Of a stretch of 64,000 nt of DNA, positions 57,128-64,000 are shown in pieces. The first letter of the stretch is position 1, and the number at the start of each line of letters is the position of its first letter. A program made the translations under genes and the position numbers. A model generated the notes under the pieces. The model worked only from the letters and a program-made list of their open reading frames with translations. It ran no database searches and was not told the DNA's origin. The DNA lies in contig NZ_KV917374.1 in assembly GCF_002019645.1 (NCBI RefSeq), forward strand, positions 2,430,696 to 2,494,695, written 5' to 3'. Source of the DNA: Litchfieldia alkalitelluris (lineage in GTDB: Bacteria; Bacillota; Bacilli; Bacillales; Bacillaceae_L).

Positions 57128-57244
57128 TATATGGCTTGATAGAGGTAGTCTAAGGAAGTAAGGTATGCGGGGTTGTTGCTTATGTATATAGGTAACAGCC
57201 TTTGCTTTTGTTGAGTTTTGTTGAAAAATCGATATTTTCGTTAG

Positions 57245-57313
57245 TTCGAAAATAAAATATGCGATTTCGAAAGTGAAACCTTTCATTTCGAAAGTATTCG
57301 ACAAATTTTCGAA
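57245..57313. repeat. Four TTCGAA palindromes at exact 21 bp spacing
   Basis: TTCGAA occurs at 57245, 57266, 57287 and 57308. The flanking bases extend most copies to an 8-10 bp palindrome (TTTCGAAA, ATTTCGAAAG, TTTTCGAAAA). A spacing of 21 bp is two helical turns, so all four sites face the same side of the DNA. They lie in the yqfO-ispH gap, 118 bases after yqfO. Confidence 0.75.
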
Positions 57314-57324
57314 AATAACTTTCC

Positions 57325-57405
57325 AAAGTGAATCATAAGCCTTCTAAGATTCAGATGCCTAAGCGAAAACAAGGAGGAAGTGAATCATAGGCCTTCTATG
57401 ACCCA
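57325..57405. repeat. Two copies of repeat D
   Basis: AAAGTGAATCATAAGCCTTC and GGAAGTGAATCATAGGCCTTC, 49 bp apart, joined by AAGCGAAAACAAGGAGG. This is the reverse complement of the two D copies at 16211-16309 (GCGAAAACAAGGAGAAAGTG). As there, they lie immediately beside a boundary motif and payload A. Confidence 0.78.
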
Positions 57406-57439
57406 GTTGCCCCAAATAGACGTATCTACAAACCAGATC

Positions 57440-57652
57440 TTTCAGGGGAGACACCGATGCTAATGTAAAATTCGCACCATGGTGAATGAAAATGTTACCC
57501 CTCAGTGTGGAATGAGCGAAGAGGCACTATCCAGTGGTCTCGTGAGACCCCTCAGGAGCCCACTGGCGACGAGGAGGCTCACGAAGCACCCCAGGGAAAG
57601 CGAGTGGATCGCAGCTCATGGAACCCACCACCTAAGTTATTATCAGGCTAGA
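57440..57652 (+). repeat. Repeat unit A11
   Basis: Boundary motif variant TCAGGGGAGAC (57440), ATGCTAAT and TTCGCACCATGG, then payload A at about 57501-57634 with a small deletion near CACTATCCAGTGG, and a worn boundary motif TCAGGCTAGA (57643). The open frame of 64 codons crossing it (57479-57673) is repeat-derived. Confidence 0.85.
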
Positions 57653-57656
57653 ATAC

Positions 57657-57712
57657 TAAAAAAGTGGCACTAACAGAGAGACAATACTCTTCATTAGTGC
57701 CACTTTTTTTAT
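57657..57712 (-). terminator. ispH terminator
   Basis: AAAAAAGTGGCACTAA and TTAGTGCCACTTTTTT form a perfect stem around a 23-base partly paired loop. A- and T-runs on both sides make it bidirectional; on the minus strand it lies at the ispH stop. Confidence 0.9.
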
Positions 57713-58647
57713 TTTTTAACTTTAGGTAAAATCTTTTGAAGAGGTACCTTACGCTCTCTATTCCATGTGGATGAATCCTTTGGATCAAACTGTTCTAAAA
57801 ACGCAATAACTTCTTTTGTAATCGGAGTAGGTGTCGAAGCACCTGCCGTTACAGCCACATTTTTTGCGTCTAACAACCATTCCACTTGAATCTCACTCAC
57901 GTCAGCCACACGATATGCCTTTGTACCAGCAATCTCAATTGAAACTTGCGCCAAGCGGTTTGAATTGTTACTTTTTGGATCACCGACTACAATTGTTACA
58001 TCGGCAGCCTTTGCCTGCTCCGCCACAGCTTCTTGCCTTACTTGAGTTGCAAGGCAGATTTCACGATGTATTTCTGTTTGTGGATACTTTTCCTGCACTT
58101 TTTCCATGATATGTTGAACATCCCATTGACTCATTGTTGTTTGGTTTGTAACAATGATTTTATTGCTTCCGATGTTAAGATTCTCTACATCAGTAATTGT
58201 TTCAACTAGATGTACAATTTCAGGAGCAACCCCGACCGCACCCTCCGGCTCAGGATGTCCTTTTTTTCCAATGTATATAATTTGATACCCTTCAGCTTTT
58301 TTCTCGTTTATTAAATCGTGAGTTTTAGTTACATCAGGGCAGGTTGCATCAATTGTCACGAGACCTTTTTCCTGCGCAAGCTTTTTTACTTCTGGAGAAA
58401 CACCATGTGCTGTGAAAATAACTGTTCCTTCATCAACACCTTTAAGGATTTCCAGTCGATTTGGACCATCTAAAGTGATAATCCCTTCCTCTTCAAAAGC
58501 ATCTGTTACATGTTTATTATGAACAATCATTCCTAGTATGAAGATTGGTCTAGGTAATGATTTATCTAATGCCGCGTTTTTTGCAATCACCATTGCATCC
58601 ACTACACCATAGCAATAGCCACGTGGTGCGATTTTGATAATTTCCAT
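57709..58647 (-). CDS. ispH: 4-hydroxy-3-methylbut-2-enyl diphosphate reductase
   Basis: Last step of the MEP isoprenoid pathway, an iron-sulfur enzyme. The three cluster cysteines are visible in PRGYCYGV (about residue 12), DATCPDV (about residue 103) and [10 protein letters not shown] (about residue 197); TTMSQW and [11 protein letters not shown] substrate motifs follow. 312 residues, equal to B. subtilis YqfP in place. SD GAGGGCAAC-like sequence precedes the ATG. Confidence 0.97.
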   Translation of the reverse strand: MEIIKIAPRGYCYGVVDAMVIAKNAALDKSLPRPIFILGMIVHNKHVTDAFEEEGIITLDGPNRLEILKGVDEGTVIFTAHGVSPEVKKLAQEKGLVTIDATCPDVTKTHDLINEKKAEGYQIIYIGKKGHPEPEGAVGVAPEIVHLVETITDVENLNIGSNKIIVTNQTTMSQWDVQHIMEKVQEKYPQTEIHREICLATQVRQEAVAEQAKAADVTIVVGDPKSNNSNRLAQVSIEIAGTKAYRVADVSEIQVEWLLDAKNVAVTAGASTPTPITKEVIAFLEQFDPKDSSTWNRERKVPLQKILPKVKK

Positions 58648-58714
58648 TGTTGCCCTCCTCTAGTTAAGGCTTTTTATCAAGTTAAGAGCTTTCTAACTCT
58701 CGTAATCTCTTATT

Positions 58715-58743
58715 ATTATATCTGAGTGAGGACAAAAATACAA
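58715..58743 (-). promoter_or_regulatory. ispH promoter (sigma-A type, minus strand)
   Basis: On the minus strand TTGTAT (58743-58738), 17 bp, TATAAT (58720-58715), about 68 bases before the ispH start. Confidence 0.7.
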
Positions 58744-58799
58744 AGTGCTGACATTCTTTACTATTCCTTAGTTTGTATCGGAATAAACATCCTTATAAT

Positions 58800-59435
58800 T
58801 TAAATATAGAGCTTTGGCATAGACTGTCCTGCTGACTTCTTTGTAGTTTTCTTCTTTTCTTTTTCAACAGGTAAATCTCTTTCTTTTTCTTGTTCATCAT
58901 CCACTGAATCTTTATTTGTACTTTTTTTCTTTGATTCCTTCTTCTTTTGTTTAGTATCTTCCTCAGTGTCTTCAGTATCATCACTATTATTTAATTCTTT
59001 ATAAAGCTTTAACATTGAAGGAATATTCTTTACTAATGGTCCATATTGCTGTACCATTGGCATCACTGATTCTGCTGTGTGCAAAGCCTTCTGAACATTA
59101 CCTAACATAGCACTTAAGTTTGCAGGATTAGTTAATCTTTTTAATCCACCACTAGCAAGGCCTGTAGCAGCATTGGCTGTATTGGCTGCATTAGCACCAG
59201 CTCCCATGAAATTTGCAGGGTTTACGGCACCTTGCATAAAATTGGCAGGATTCATCCCCCCCTGCATCATTCCTGCTGTTTGTGAGGCTGCTCCGCCTCC
59301 ACCTTTAAATCCAGATAAAAGTTTACTTAAAAAGCCACCACCTGCACGGCTCGTTCCTTGGGCGGGAAGGCCAGCACCCGAAAAATTTTGAGGGCCCATA
59401 GGTGGCATTCCCATACCCCTACCAGGAAAAAACAT
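58800..59435 (-). CDS. yqfQ: YqfQ / VrrA-like protein
   Basis: 211-residue low-complexity protein: a Gly/Met/Pro-rich N-terminus (MFFPGRGMGMPPMGPQNF), a Gly/Ala/Asn-rich segment with repeats of the type NPANFM-GA (about residues 55-85), a helical block, and a Lys/Glu-rich charged tail. It resembles B. subtilis YqfQ and the variable-repeat VrrA proteins of the B. cereus group, some linked to spores. ATG at 59435 with AAAGGAGG 7 bases upstream; a 9-codon longer frame has no SD. Function unknown. Confidence 0.8.
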   Translation of the reverse strand: MFFPGRGMGMPPMGPQNFSGAGLPAQGTSRAGGGFLSKLLSGFKGGGGAASQTAGMMQGGMNPANFMQGAVNPANFMGAGANAANTANAATGLASGGLKRLTNPANLSAMLGNVQKALHTAESVMPMVQQYGPLVKNIPSMLKLYKELNNSDDTEDTEEDTKQKKKESKKKSTNKDSVDDEQEKERDLPVEKEKKKTTKKSAGQSMPKLYI

Positions 59436-59652
59436 TTTATTTCCTCCTTTCAAAGTTGCCAAATGTATTTCAAATTTATATGAAGGTTATCGAATGTAAT
59501 TTTAATGATCATAACAAAATATGATTACGTAATTATAAATTCCTTCACATTAGGTTATGCGATTAGTTGTTAAATGTTTTTGGGAATGTTGAGATTAGGC
59601 AAGAAACTTTAAATATATACTCCAAGAATTGGTTTTTTTCAACAAATATTGC

Positions 59653-59658
59653 TATAAT
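59653..59658 (+). promoter_or_regulatory. Putative -10 element for cshB
   Basis: TATAAT 73 bases before cshB, with a weak TTGGTT 18 bp upstream (59629-59634). The implied 5' leader is about 65 bases. The remaining DNA between yqfQ and cshB is AT-rich with nothing else recognised. Confidence 0.45.
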
Positions 59659-59730
59659 GGTTTGTTGTGATAAAAGGATCGTTTTAAGGAAGAATAAAAT
59701 AAAACGTGAACGATATAAGGGGTTTTAAAA

Positions 59731-61044
59731 ATGGACAATCAATTTAAAAGATTTCAACTGCAGCCATTTATAATAGAAGCTGTTAACGAATTAGGATTCA
59801 CATCACCAACAGAGATTCAAGAAAGATTAATACCAGCTATTCACCGTGGAGAAAATGCAATTGGACAATCCCAGACAGGTACTGGAAAAACACACGCATA
59901 TCTATTGCCAACAATTGACCGAATTTCTGCAACAATACAAGAGGTTCAATTAGTCGTCACTGCTCCAACCCGTGAATTAGCATCACAAATCCATAAAGAA
60001 GTTCAAAAGATTATAAAACATACAGAAGGTGAAAATGAGTTAACTTCAAAGCTTTTTGTAGGTGGAACAGATAAACAGCGAACAATTGAGAAGTTAAAAA
60101 CTCAGCCGCATATTGTCGTAGGTACACCAGGTAGAATTAATGATTTGATAAAGGCACAAGCATTGTTTGTACATACGGCCAAAAGCTTAATTGTTGATGA
60201 AGCAGATTTAATGCTTGATATGGGATTCATCAAGGATGTGGATCAGATTGCAGCAGCAATGCCAGAAAAATTACAAATTCTTGTTTTCTCGGCCACCATT
60301 CCAGAAAAATTAAAGCCGTTCTTAAAGAAATATATGGACAACCCAAAATACACTCATGTTGCACCTAAACAAGTTACAGCTGCAAAAGTTGAGCATGTAT
60401 TAATTCCGGCTAGGCATCGTAAAAAGGTACAGCTGTTACATGAAATGCTTACTTTATATAACCCTTACTTAGCAATCGTTTTTACGAACACAAAAAAAAT
60501 GGCTGATATAGTCGCTGATGGGTTATTAGAAAAAGGTTTACGTGTAGGGCGTATCCATGGTGGATTATCTCCGAGAGAACGTAAAAAAGTAATGAAGCAG
60601 GTTGCAGACTTAGAATATCAATTCATTATTGCATCAGACTTGGCTGCAAGAGGTATTGATATAGAAGGCGTAAGTCATATCATTAATTATGAATTACCAT
60701 CAGATCTTGATTTTTATATACACCGCGTAGGTAGAACAGCTCGTGCTGGTTATTCAGGAATCGCAGCCACGATCTATGAACCAAGTGATGAGGATGCATT
60801 AAACAAGCTTGAAAAAATGGGAATCACTTTTACTAACATGGATATTGAAAAAGGTGAATTGGTTAAAATCGGGGAAAGAAATCGTCGTAGAACTCGTGTA
60901 AGGCAAACTGATGAAGTAGATGTCAAAGCAAAAAGTCTTGTGCGAAAGCCTAGCAAGGTAAAGCCGGGTTATAAGAAGAAAATGACACAAGAAATGGATA
61001 AAATAAAAAAACGTGAGCGACGAATTAATAATAGAAAAAAGTAA
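59731..61044 (+). CDS. cshB: DEAD-box RNA helicase CshB
   Basis: ATP-dependent RNA helicase linked to cold growth. 437 residues with Q motif (FTSPTEIQERLIPAI), motif I SQTGTGKTHAY (about residue 47), PTRELA, motif II VDEADLMLD (about residue 153), SAT, and motif VI HRVGRTARAG (about residue 331), followed by a very basic C-terminal tail ending in RRINNRKK. SD AAGGGG. Matches B. subtilis YqfR. Confidence 0.95.
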   Translation: MDNQFKRFQLQPFIIEAVNELGFTSPTEIQERLIPAIHRGENAIGQSQTGTGKTHAYLLPTIDRISATIQEVQLVVTAPTRELASQIHKEVQKIIKHTEGENELTSKLFVGGTDKQRTIEKLKTQPHIVVGTPGRINDLIKAQALFVHTAKSLIVDEADLMLDMGFIKDVDQIAAAMPEKLQILVFSATIPEKLKPFLKKYMDNPKYTHVAPKQVTAAKVEHVLIPARHRKKVQLLHEMLTLYNPYLAIVFTNTKKMADIVADGLLEKGLRVGRIHGGLSPRERKKVMKQVADLEYQFIIASDLAARGIDIEGVSHIINYELPSDLDFYIHRVGRTARAGYSGIAATIYEPSDEDALNKLEKMGITFTNMDIEKGELVKIGERNRRRTRVRQTDEVDVKAKSLVRKPSKVKPGYKKKMTQEMDKIKKRERRINNRKK

Positions 61045-61082
61045 GGTAATTAAGAGTTAAAGGGAGAATGGAGGAGACATTT

Positions 61083-61976
61083 ATGTTGAAGATTGGTTCA
61101 CATGTTTCAATGAGTGGGAAAAATATGCTTTTAGCAGCAAGTGAAGAGGCTGTTAGCTATGGCTCAAACACGTTCATGATTTATACAGGAGCACCTCAAA
61201 ACACTAGAAGAAAGAAAATTGAAGACTTAAATATTGAGGCAGGCCTTGCACATATGGCTGAAAATGGCATGAGTGATATTGTTGTGCATGCTCCATACAT
61301 TATAAATATAGGGAATACAACGAACCCGGATACATTTGATTTGGGTGTTCGCTTCTTAAGGTCTGAAATTGAACGTACAGATGCTTTAGGAGCTACCCAG
61401 ATTGTTCTACATCCAGGTGCCCATGTAGGCGCAGGCGCTGAATGTGGAATCAATAAAATTATTGAAGGTCTAAATGAAGTTATTACGAAGGATCAAAATG
61501 TCCAAATAGCCCTTGAGACTATGGCTGGAAAGGGTTCTGAGTGTGGAAGTAGCTTTGAAGAGTTAGCAAAAATTATTGATGGTGTTACACATAACGAAAA
61601 AATCTCAGTATGTTTTGACACTTGCCATACCCATGATTCTGGCTACAATATTGTAGAGGATTTTGATGGTGTATTAAATGAATTTGATAAACTGATTGGC
61701 ATTGACCGTATTAAGGTTTTACATGTAAATGATAGTAAAAATGAGCGCGGTGCAAGAAAAGATAGACATGAGAACATTGGTTTTGGTCATATTGGTTTCG
61801 ATGCATTAAGTTATATTGTTCATCATGAGTCTCTCCAAAGTATCCCTAAAATTCTTGAAACACCATATGTCGGTGAGGATAAAAACAGTAAGATGCCACC
61901 TTATGGATATGAGATAGAGATGCTCAAAAACAAAACGTTTGATCCAGCGTTATTACAAAAAATTATGCAAGGCTAA
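61083..61976 (+). CDS. nfo: Endonuclease IV (apurinic/apyrimidinic)
   Basis: Base-excision repair AP endonuclease, important in spores. TIM barrel of 297 residues with three zinc-site signatures: [30 protein letters not shown] (about residue 178) and [21 protein letters not shown]. The ATG at 61083 has GAGGAG 6 bases upstream and gives 297 residues as in B. subtilis YqfS; a start at 61068 overlaps the SD. Confidence 0.96.
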   Translation: MLKIGSHVSMSGKNMLLAASEEAVSYGSNTFMIYTGAPQNTRRKKIEDLNIEAGLAHMAENGMSDIVVHAPYIINIGNTTNPDTFDLGVRFLRSEIERTDALGATQIVLHPGAHVGAGAECGINKIIEGLNEVITKDQNVQIALETMAGKGSECGSSFEELAKIIDGVTHNEKISVCFDTCHTHDSGYNIVEDFDGVLNEFDKLIGIDRIKVLHVNDSKNERGARKDRHENIGFGHIGFDALSYIVHHESLQSIPKILETPYVGEDKNSKMPPYGYEIEMLKNKTFDPALLQKIMQG

Positions 61977-62007
61977 GATAAGAGACATGGTTATTTCCTT
62001 AATCAAA

Positions 62008-62050
62008 GATGCATCACTTCTGTGTAAGTAGAAGTGATGCATCTTAAAAA
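62008..62050. terminator. Long palindrome between nfo and yqfT
   Basis: GATGCATCACTTCT and AGAAGTGATGCATC form a perfect 14 bp stem around an 8-base loop, between convergent genes. The flanking T- and A-tracts are short, so it may be a bidirectional terminator of moderate strength. Confidence 0.75.
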
Positions 62051-62086
62051 GAGGATAATCATGTCTCATTTTCATTTTATCATTTC

Positions 62087-62350
62087 TTATTTTGCAAATT
62101 GATTAAATAGACTGTTTAATTGTCGCGCTACATCAGGACTTGTAACCTTCGCAATTTCTCTCAAAAGTTTTTTTCTTTCTTCTGCGTCAAAAATATCAAT
62201 TTTCGTATCAGCTTTTGATCTTAAGTATTTTATTGCTTTTTGTGCCTGCGGTTTTGTTAATGGAATGTCATATTGGCTACTATAAGACAGAAGTTCATCA
62301 ACAGTGAGAGTTTTGATCTTTTGATTGACGATTTTGTGATAAATATTCAT
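62087..62350 (-). CDS. yqfT: YqfT family protein (DUF2624-like)
   Basis: 87-residue helical protein (MNIYHKIVNQKIKTLTVDELLSY...) with no known function, located after nfo on the opposite strand as in B. subtilis. ATG at 62350 with AAGGAAGG upstream; the 22-codon upstream extension has no SD. Hydrophilic, with Lys/Arg-rich helices (KAIKYLRSKADTK). Confidence 0.82.
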   Translation of the reverse strand: MNIYHKIVNQKIKTLTVDELLSYSSQYDIPLTKPQAQKAIKYLRSKADTKIDIFDAEERKKLLREIAKVTSPDVARQLNSLFNQFAK

Positions 62351-62450
62351 AGCATTTCCACCTTCCTTATTGTACTCTATGGAAATAGATGCAGTGATGT
62401 GAAGATTTTCTATCATTTGATGAAGCGCAATTTTTATAAAGTAAATTCAC

Positions 62451-62513
62451 TTTACAAAAGGGATAGAATTCCTGTATACTTCATTAATGATAAATCGTAA
62501 CGGTTCTTAATTA
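62451..62513 (+). promoter_or_regulatory. Promoter of the zinc-type ABC transporter with partial Zur-like box
   Basis: TTTACA (62451-62456), 18 bp, TATACT (62475-62480). The sequence at 62491-62513, beginning TAAATCGTAA, reproduces the left half of the B. subtilis Zur operator (TAAATCGTAAT-N-ATTACGATTTA), but the right half is poor (about 16 of 22 positions in total). It would overlap the transcription start. Confidence 0.4.
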
Positions 62514-62536
62514 ATAGAAAAAGTAAGGTGATATTT

Positions 62537-63322
62537 TTGAGCAAAGATCATCAAGGAATACTAGAAATATCGAATGTATCGTTTCGATATGAAGAACGGA
62601 ATGTTCTTGAGAATATAAATATGAGTATTCCGAAAGGTGCTTTTCTAGGTTTGGTCGGTCCAAATGGTTCAGGGAAGTCGACATTGTTAAAATGCATCTT
62701 GGGTCTTGTAAGACCGCAACAAGGGTCAATCAAGATTTTTGGAATAGAAAGCGCTAAATTTAAAGAAAAGCATAAAATAGGATTTGTTTCACAAAAGGCA
62801 AACAGCTTTAATACTGGATTTCCTGCTACAGTATTTGAAGTGGTTTCAAGTGGTCTTACTTCTAAAATAGGTATGTTTCGTTTTCTCACTTTAGAAGACA
62901 AAAATATGGTGAAAGAATCGATTGCTTCTGTTGGAATGTCGGAATTTATGTATCAAAATATAGGGGAATTGTCAGGTGGGCAACAACAACGTGTTTTTAT
63001 TGCGCGTGCACTTGTTAGTCAACCAGAATTGCTGATATTAGATGAGCCAACGGTTGGAGTGGATGCACAAACTGTTCAAAGTTTTTACAACTTACTAGAA
63101 GATTTAAATAAGCGATTAGGAATTACTCTTATTCTTGTTACCCATGATGTGGGAACGGTTAGTGACAAAGTCACACATGTTGCTTGCTTAAACAAACATT
63201 TACATTTCCATGGCAGTGCACACGAGTTTGATGAATTCAAAGAAAAGGATTTGTCTGAATTTTATGGTCATCATGTACATGTTATTACACATGATCATAG
63301 TCATGGAGGTCATCAGCATTGA
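62537..63322 (+). CDS. znuC: Zinc/manganese-type ABC transporter ATP-binding protein
   Basis: ATPase of a cluster 9 metal importer. 261 residues: Walker A GPNGSGKST (about residue 38), signature LSGGQQQR (about residue 142), Walker B LLILDEPT, and a His-rich tail (FYGHHVHVITHDHSHGGHQH) that suggests zinc handling. The TTG at 62537 has AAGGTG 6 bases upstream; a GTG at 62528 overlaps that SD. The permease gene follows with stop and start overlapped. The metal is inferred; zurA or adcC are equivalent names. Confidence 0.9.
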   Translation: MSKDHQGILEISNVSFRYEERNVLENINMSIPKGAFLGLVGPNGSGKSTLLKCILGLVRPQQGSIKIFGIESAKFKEKHKIGFVSQKANSFNTGFPATVFEVVSSGLTSKIGMFRFLTLEDKNMVKESIASVGMSEFMYQNIGELSGGQQQRVFIARALVSQPELLILDEPTVGVDAQTVQSFYNLLEDLNKRLGITLILVTHDVGTVSDKVTHVACLNKHLHFHGSAHEFDEFKEKDLSEFYGHHVHVITHDHSHGGHQH

Positions 63323-64000
63323 TAACAGGACTGTTTCAATATGAGTTTTTACAAAATGCCTTTTTCACAGGAATTCTAATCGGTTTTATTGCTCCGTTAT
63401 TGGGTGTATTTATTGTTGTTAGACGATTATCCTTAATTGCAGATGCTTTAAGCCATGTAACCTTAGCAGGCATTGCAGCGAGTTTATTTTTAGAAAAAAA
63501 GTTAGGGTTTTTCCAAGGTCTAAATCCATTGTACATGGGTATGACCTTCTCTGTTATCGGCTCATTATTCATTGAACGATTAAGAATCGTCTACAAGCAT
63601 TATCAAGAGCTTGCAGTACCAATTATCCTCTCGGGAGGGATAGGTATTGGTGTCATCTTTATCTCACTTGCAGATGGCTTTAACACGGATTTATTTATGT
63701 ATTTATTCGGTAGTGTTAGTGCGGTAAGCAGGAGTGACTTGTGGACTGTTCTTGGGATTACAATCCTGGTTGTGTTAGTTGTATTTTTCTTATATAAGGA
63801 ATTATTTTTACTTTCATTTGATGAAGAACATGCAGTAGTGACAGGAGTACGTGCTAAATCACTTCATTTTCTATTTATCATTATTGTTGCGCTAGTGATT
63901 GCGGCATCGATGAGGATTGTCGGGATTTTACTTGTATCATCTTTAATGACTCTCCCGGTAGCTGCTAGTATGAGAATTGCAAAAGGGTTTAAACAAACGA
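63319..64000 (+). CDS. znuB: Metal ABC transporter permease (3' end beyond window)
   Basis: Membrane component of the transporter. The frame opens with TTG at 63319, overlapping the znuC stop, 8 bases after GGAGGT, and stays open to the window edge (227 codons). Beginning MITGLFQYEFLQNAFFTG, it has repeated hydrophobic helices and the family blocks RRLSLIADALSHVTLAGIA and SMRIVGILLVSSLMTLPVA. In related bacilli this pair is followed by zur, which would lie just outside the window. Confidence 0.92.
   Translation, partial: MITGLFQYEFLQNAFFTGILIGFIAPLLGVFIVVRRLSLIADALSHVTLAGIAASLFLEKKLGFFQGLNPLYMGMTFSVIGSLFIERLRIVYKHYQELAVPIILSGGIGIGVIFISLADGFNTDLFMYLFGSVSAVSRSDLWTVLGITILVVLVVFFLYKELFLLSFDEEHAVVTGVRAKSLHFLFIIIVALVIAASMRIVGILLVSSLMTLPVAASMRIAKGFKQT

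Noticed and set aside
57479-57673. 64-codon open frame upstream of the ispH terminator
   Set aside because: Lies across repeat A11 and the terminator.

Overview
The window is a 64 kb stretch of a low-GC Firmicute chromosome, almost certainly a member of the Bacillaceae. Gene order follows the Bacillus subtilis yqeH-to-yqfT region nearly gene for gene (recalled from memory; no search was run). It includes endospore genes (gpr, spoIIP, yqfC, yqfD), the comE competence operon, strong Shine-Dalgarno sites and a glycine T-box. I do not name a species. No tRNA, rRNA, CRISPR array, transposase or prophage was seen.

Layout. 1-5118: yqeH (5' end cut by the window edge), aroE, yqeI, nadD, yqeK, rsfS, yqeM, a tightly packed metabolic and ribosome-biogenesis operon. 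5190-9994: comER opposite comEA-comEB-comEC, then the 44-residue yqzM. 10370-18637: holA, rpsT (opposite strand), gpr, spoIIP, yqxA, lepA. 18715-28669: hemW, then the heat-shock operon hrcA-grpE-dnaK-dnaJ with CIRCE, followed by prmA, rsmE and mtaB. 28830-31790: deoC, a small accessory island (a broken and an intact XRE regulator between two short tandem-repeat arrays), and yqeW. 32054-38479: rpsU, yqeY, the yqeZ-floA-yqfB group behind a sigma-W-type promoter, yqfC, yqfD, phoH. 39115-44783: pgpH, ybeY, dgkA, cdd, era, yqzL, recO. 44807-53798: T-box, glyQ, glyS, ccpN, ppsR, a ruined yqxD, dnaG and sigA (the macromolecular-synthesis operon). 53993-64000: a membrane protein, cccA, trmK, yqfO, ispH, yqfQ, cshB, nfo, yqfT, and a zinc-type ABC transporter whose permease runs off the window.

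The genes are conventional. The unusual content is between them: an exceptional load of structured intergenic repeats. Two long hairpin 'payloads' (called A, about 120-145 bp, 11 copies including degenerate ones; and C, about 130 bp, 4 copies) are set between copies of one short boundary motif (TCAGGGTAGAC or its complement), giving units of about 220 and about 190 bp that are strung together like beads. The paired arms of these hairpins differ between copies but stay complementary, so the fold appears to be conserved. Copies lie inside the dnaK operon and between the glycine T-box terminator and glyQ. Further short families (D, E, F, H) and an array of four TTCGAA palindromes spaced exactly 21 bp apart add to this. 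Other points of note are the multiply frameshifted yqxD, a short Shine-Dalgarno-led peptide upstream of cdd, a possible small RNA upstream of holA, and several genes whose best-supported start differs from the longest open frame (prmA, lepA, sigA, dnaG, grpE, comER, comEA, glyS, nfo, yqfQ, yqfT).
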